The notes beneath the pieces are model-generated. The model worked only from the letters and a program-made list of their open reading frames with translations, did no database searches and had not been told where the DNA came from. Below, piece by piece: positions 60,628 through 64,000 of a stretch of 64,000 nucleotides of DNA (position 1 is the first letter of the stretch; each line of letters opens with the position of its first letter). This DNA comes from Anastatus disparis (lineage: Eukaryota; Arthropoda; Insecta; Hymenoptera; Eupelmidae): assembly GCA_017163975.1 (NCBI GenBank), contig JAFFSR010000237.1, positions 8,618,001 to 8,682,000 on the forward strand. Reading direction: 5' to 3'. The translations under genes and the position numbers were made by a program.

Positions 60628-63600
60628 GAATATTATTTAATATTTAAAACGTACAAAAAACTATAATCTTAAAATTTCTATAACTTTTTCAAAATTATTT
60701 AATGTAATAGTCATTTCAGAGATTATTACATAAGTTATCCCAAATTGGCTATTTCAAACTAATAGAAACCACGTATTTTGCTTACATATACAAGAAAACA
60801 ATGTTCCTTTTTATGAATCTAAACAACATACAATTGCCAAGCTCCCATGAACATATGCTTATATTATTTAAGATCTGCAACTTGAAATTCAATGGAAAGA
60901 AAATTGAAAATTCGTTATACGTTTATGGGCGGTATAAAGGGTGATAATAATAAACTGTATTAGTGGCGATAATAAAAATACGAATGTCATTGTATCTACA
61001 TAACCTTAAATTTATAGTTTTAGTATTGGGGAACACACACACATACACACAAATACGCATAGAATTGTAACCTATAAAAGATACTCTATTACAATGTAAT
61101 ATTCTCCATGATCATAAACATTGAATTTTAGTCGTTAAAACAAGGTTGGTATTATTAATTTTATGTTATTTTACAGATCATTTGTATAGAAAAATATACA
61201 ATTGTACTATTGGAATATTATAAAATAATATAAATTTTAAAATCACAATGTCACAAATTAGCCATATTTAGTTATTATATTGTCATTTATCTCTACAGTT
61301 AAAATTTCAAATTTTCATTAAGTTCGTTTATATGTTATTAAAAAAATTTCAATTTGAATAATAAATAATCGACGCCTTTGGTAAGTCAATATTTTCAATA
61401 CTTTATTTGAACTCATAATTTCAAATTCATTCGTTTCTCTGAAACTTACCATTCCATTTCGAAGATCAACATGAATTCAAAACAAATTTTTCTCAATACG
61501 CACGTATATATTGGGATACACATAGTTTTTAAAACATTGCACGTGGAAAGGAAAACACAAGCCACTACTTTTTAACATACATTACCAATACATTACTTCT
61601 TTTTTTTAATCTGTTTTTCTTTGCATTATTTGACGTTCATAATAAACTCGTATAGCTACTCTCTAACGGGCCTGCATAATAACAGCATGATTTTCTTCTT
61701 ACGGTTAACATTCTGCTTTATATTAGGAAAAGAAGCAATGTTTTTACGAAAAACATATTTGTTTAAGTGTTTCTATTACCTTGTTCTTTCTTTTTTAATG
61801 TTATTAAATTCAAATATACAACATTTTTTTAAACAAATTTTATCTCCTAGATAAATTGTGATTATTTGAAACATTTTGGATCTCGATTATTTGTACTGGT
61901 TCGGAATTTAACGTATCTATTATTGTTTCTGAGGGTCAGAATTATTATTAAATTTGTTAATTCAATCATAATATAGCAAATGCAATACAGAATCCAAATT
62001 CGTAAACTGAATCAATAATACACATTGATTAAATTTTGCTCAAATCAATGCAATTATTAAAAAAGAAAATAAAAAAAAAATTAAAAGAGCTGATTTTCTT
62101 AATAAAACCCCATTAAATTCCGGTAAGTGAAAAATCGCGTCATTGAAATAGAAAAAAGGCCTTAAACCATGAACTTAAAAGTGTTTGACGGTTGACGGTT
62201 ATGATGATAGACGATTAAGGTATATATATGTACGTTTAGCGCATAATTCAAAATACATTGCGTATCTATATACGGAGGGATTCGCGTCGCACTTTCATAG
62301 TCGAACGAGCGTCTAAACTATTCATCCTGTTGCTTGCGCTATTACCACGAGAAGAGAGAGAGAGAAAGAGGCTGATCGATCGAGTTGAGATGACGAAGGT
62401 GACGCGTTAATCGTCCCTCTGTACGCGCGGCTGTTGTACAATTTTTCTTTTATTTTTTACTTTTTTATTGCGGCTAGAGGAAAATAATGAAGGGTATATG
62501 CTGAAGGAATGAAATTTTTCGATATTGGAAAATGGGATTTTTTGTTAAAATGTTTTTTTTACCGAGGGAAGTGATTGAGATATGACGTTACAAAATATTT
62601 GAATTAATTTGAAAATTTTAGTTGATTTGTTTGCTGATTGAAAGATTTAATTACGAAAAAATGGAATTTATTTTTACTAACTGTATTGAAAAATTCTTTA
62701 AATTTAATTTTTTTAACATTTAATTAAAATGTTTTTTAAAAAATACGTATATATTGTTAAATTTATTTGAAAAATATTCGGAAACAAAATTTGAATTTAA
62801 AGATTTACAAAACAGATAAAAATTTCCAAAATCTATTATGATAAATTTTGTTATGCCCACGATAAAATCACAAAATATTTAAAAGATAAAAAAAGGCTTT
62901 TTTATCATCCACTATCACCCAATAAACCACTATTGCAATAAAATGAAAAAAATAACATTGTATTATCCAGATGCTAAAGTTTACAGAAGTATGCACTTCT
63001 GAATTTTAATTTCGCGTATGGTATAGTATATGATATTTTTTCGCGATATACGTATGTATTTGTATAATAACAAGCATATACGCGCGGAAAAGAGTTTGGC
63101 GGGCGGGAAAATTATTTATCTGAACGTTTTGGTCCATCGAGTTAGCAGAGAGATCTTTTTGCCTTGTACGTATGGCACGTGTGTGTATATATACGTATAC
63201 ATTTGTAGCAATTGCAATTTCGCATTTTCCCTTCACGGGCTACCGGACGAAATTGATGGAGCGAATCGGCTTCGCATACGGCATATGATATTGCAGATCG
63301 ACAATAATTTACTGCACCACGTCCTCTATACAGACCGACTGAATTGCTTGTAGTCTGTTCTCTCTTTTTTCTCTTATTTTTTTTTTTATCTTTTTAGCAT
63401 TTCAAGCACTCCTCGTGTAAAGTGTTGTTCATATTAATAAGAGGAAATTTTGGAGTTTTGTTTGTTTGGATATTTAAAATAATTTTTATGATTTACATTT
63501 TTTTTTAAATGAATATATTATATTTTTTAGTCAAATATTTTCTTTTGAATATATGTGTTTTATGTAGATGTTCTTTTGGTTTGAATAAATATTTTATTCA

Positions 63601-64000
63601 TATATAAAAAAAACCTGTGGTCTAATAAACATTTAATAAAATTCAAATAAATTTCAAAAATAAGAGTATTGGAATTAATTTTTATTTGATATTAATAAAC
63701 TGATTATATTTGTTCGAGTGTGCATTTAAACAATTTTTGCATATATTGACTCTTCATATAAACTTGTAACATAAAAATATATCGTTAATAATTTTTCAAA
63801 AATGTCATTTTTTAAAAAACGGTACTTATGTAAATTTTGCAGGGATAATCACACGTGAAAATTACATAATAATCTTTTGAATTACATGGGTTAAAATGAA
63901 AGAAAAATTAATTCTCTTGATTATTATGTGATTTTGATATGATGCAATCATCAAATATTTATCATATAATTTTCATATGATTGTTTTAGCAAAATTTGAT
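60628..64000. other. Gene-poor AT-rich stretch to the window end
   Basis: No gene is recognised. A CA-type repeat lies at 61033-61052. CpG/TATAC patches lie at about 62220-62450 and 63010-63380; the second contains the longest complex-looking open frame of the region (to 63353) but no splice or homology support. The last 140 bases contain an inverted pair (ATTACATAATAATC near 63865 and GATTATTATGTGAT near 63920) that may be part of a fold-back element running off the edge. Confidence 0.4.

Noticed and set aside
63030..63353. 107-codon plus-strand frame with a complex-looking C-terminal half
   Set aside because: The first half translates TATAC repeats, no homology is recognised and no acceptor precedes the better half. 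Kept only as part of the stretch description.

Overview
The window looks like nuclear DNA of an insect, most likely a hymenopteran such as a parasitoid wasp. The order-level call is an inference from the general look of the sequence: AT-rich DNA, short introns of about 70-700 bp with GT-AG borders, CpG-containing patches rich in TATAC and CT runs, and scattered tRNA-derived SINEs. The protein-coding genes are clearly animal. I see no bacterial, viral or CRISPR-like content.

Gene-bearing third (about 8.4-21.7 kb). Five genes can be modelled with confidence. IQCA1/DRC11 (minus, 11 coding exons, 817 aa) is an AAA-related subunit of the ciliary nexin-dynein regulatory complex. CSN3 (plus, 5 exons, 441 aa) is COP9 signalosome subunit 3, head-to-head with DRC11 across about 1.7 kb. 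Convergent to CSN3 is a minus-strand trio transcribed in the order RPS19BP1/AROS (4 exons, 141 aa), DPM2 (intronless, 84 aa), then nicotinamide riboside kinase (intronless, 194 aa). The AROS stop and the DPM2 start are only 34 nt apart, and an upstream ATG in the DPM2 frame overlaps the AROS stop. This is a strong candidate for a dicistronic or alternatively spliced locus. The genes are housekeeping or ciliary, and apart from AROS-DPM2 I see no shared pathway.

Gene-poor remainder (1-8.4 kb and about 22-64 kb). No gene is recognisable here. The sequence alternates between very AT-rich DNA and CpG-containing patches of 200-500 bp with TATAC and CT tracts. Short open stretches with good splice borders (22.5 kb minus, 43.0 kb plus, 46.2 kb minus, 54.7 kb minus) are noted as candidate exons only. 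The 42 kb block could be intergenic or one or more giant introns.

Repeats. Eight copies of one roughly 190-bp tRNA-derived SINE family lie across the window. There are also two long fold-back (MITE-like) elements with CAC(G/A)GAGA termini, one TTAA-flanked inverted-repeat element, one degenerate fold-back, a roughly 170-bp dispersed repeat whose copy in a DRC11 intron is bounded by 21-bp direct repeats, a second class of tRNA-like element, a 29-bp tandem repeat and several microsatellites.
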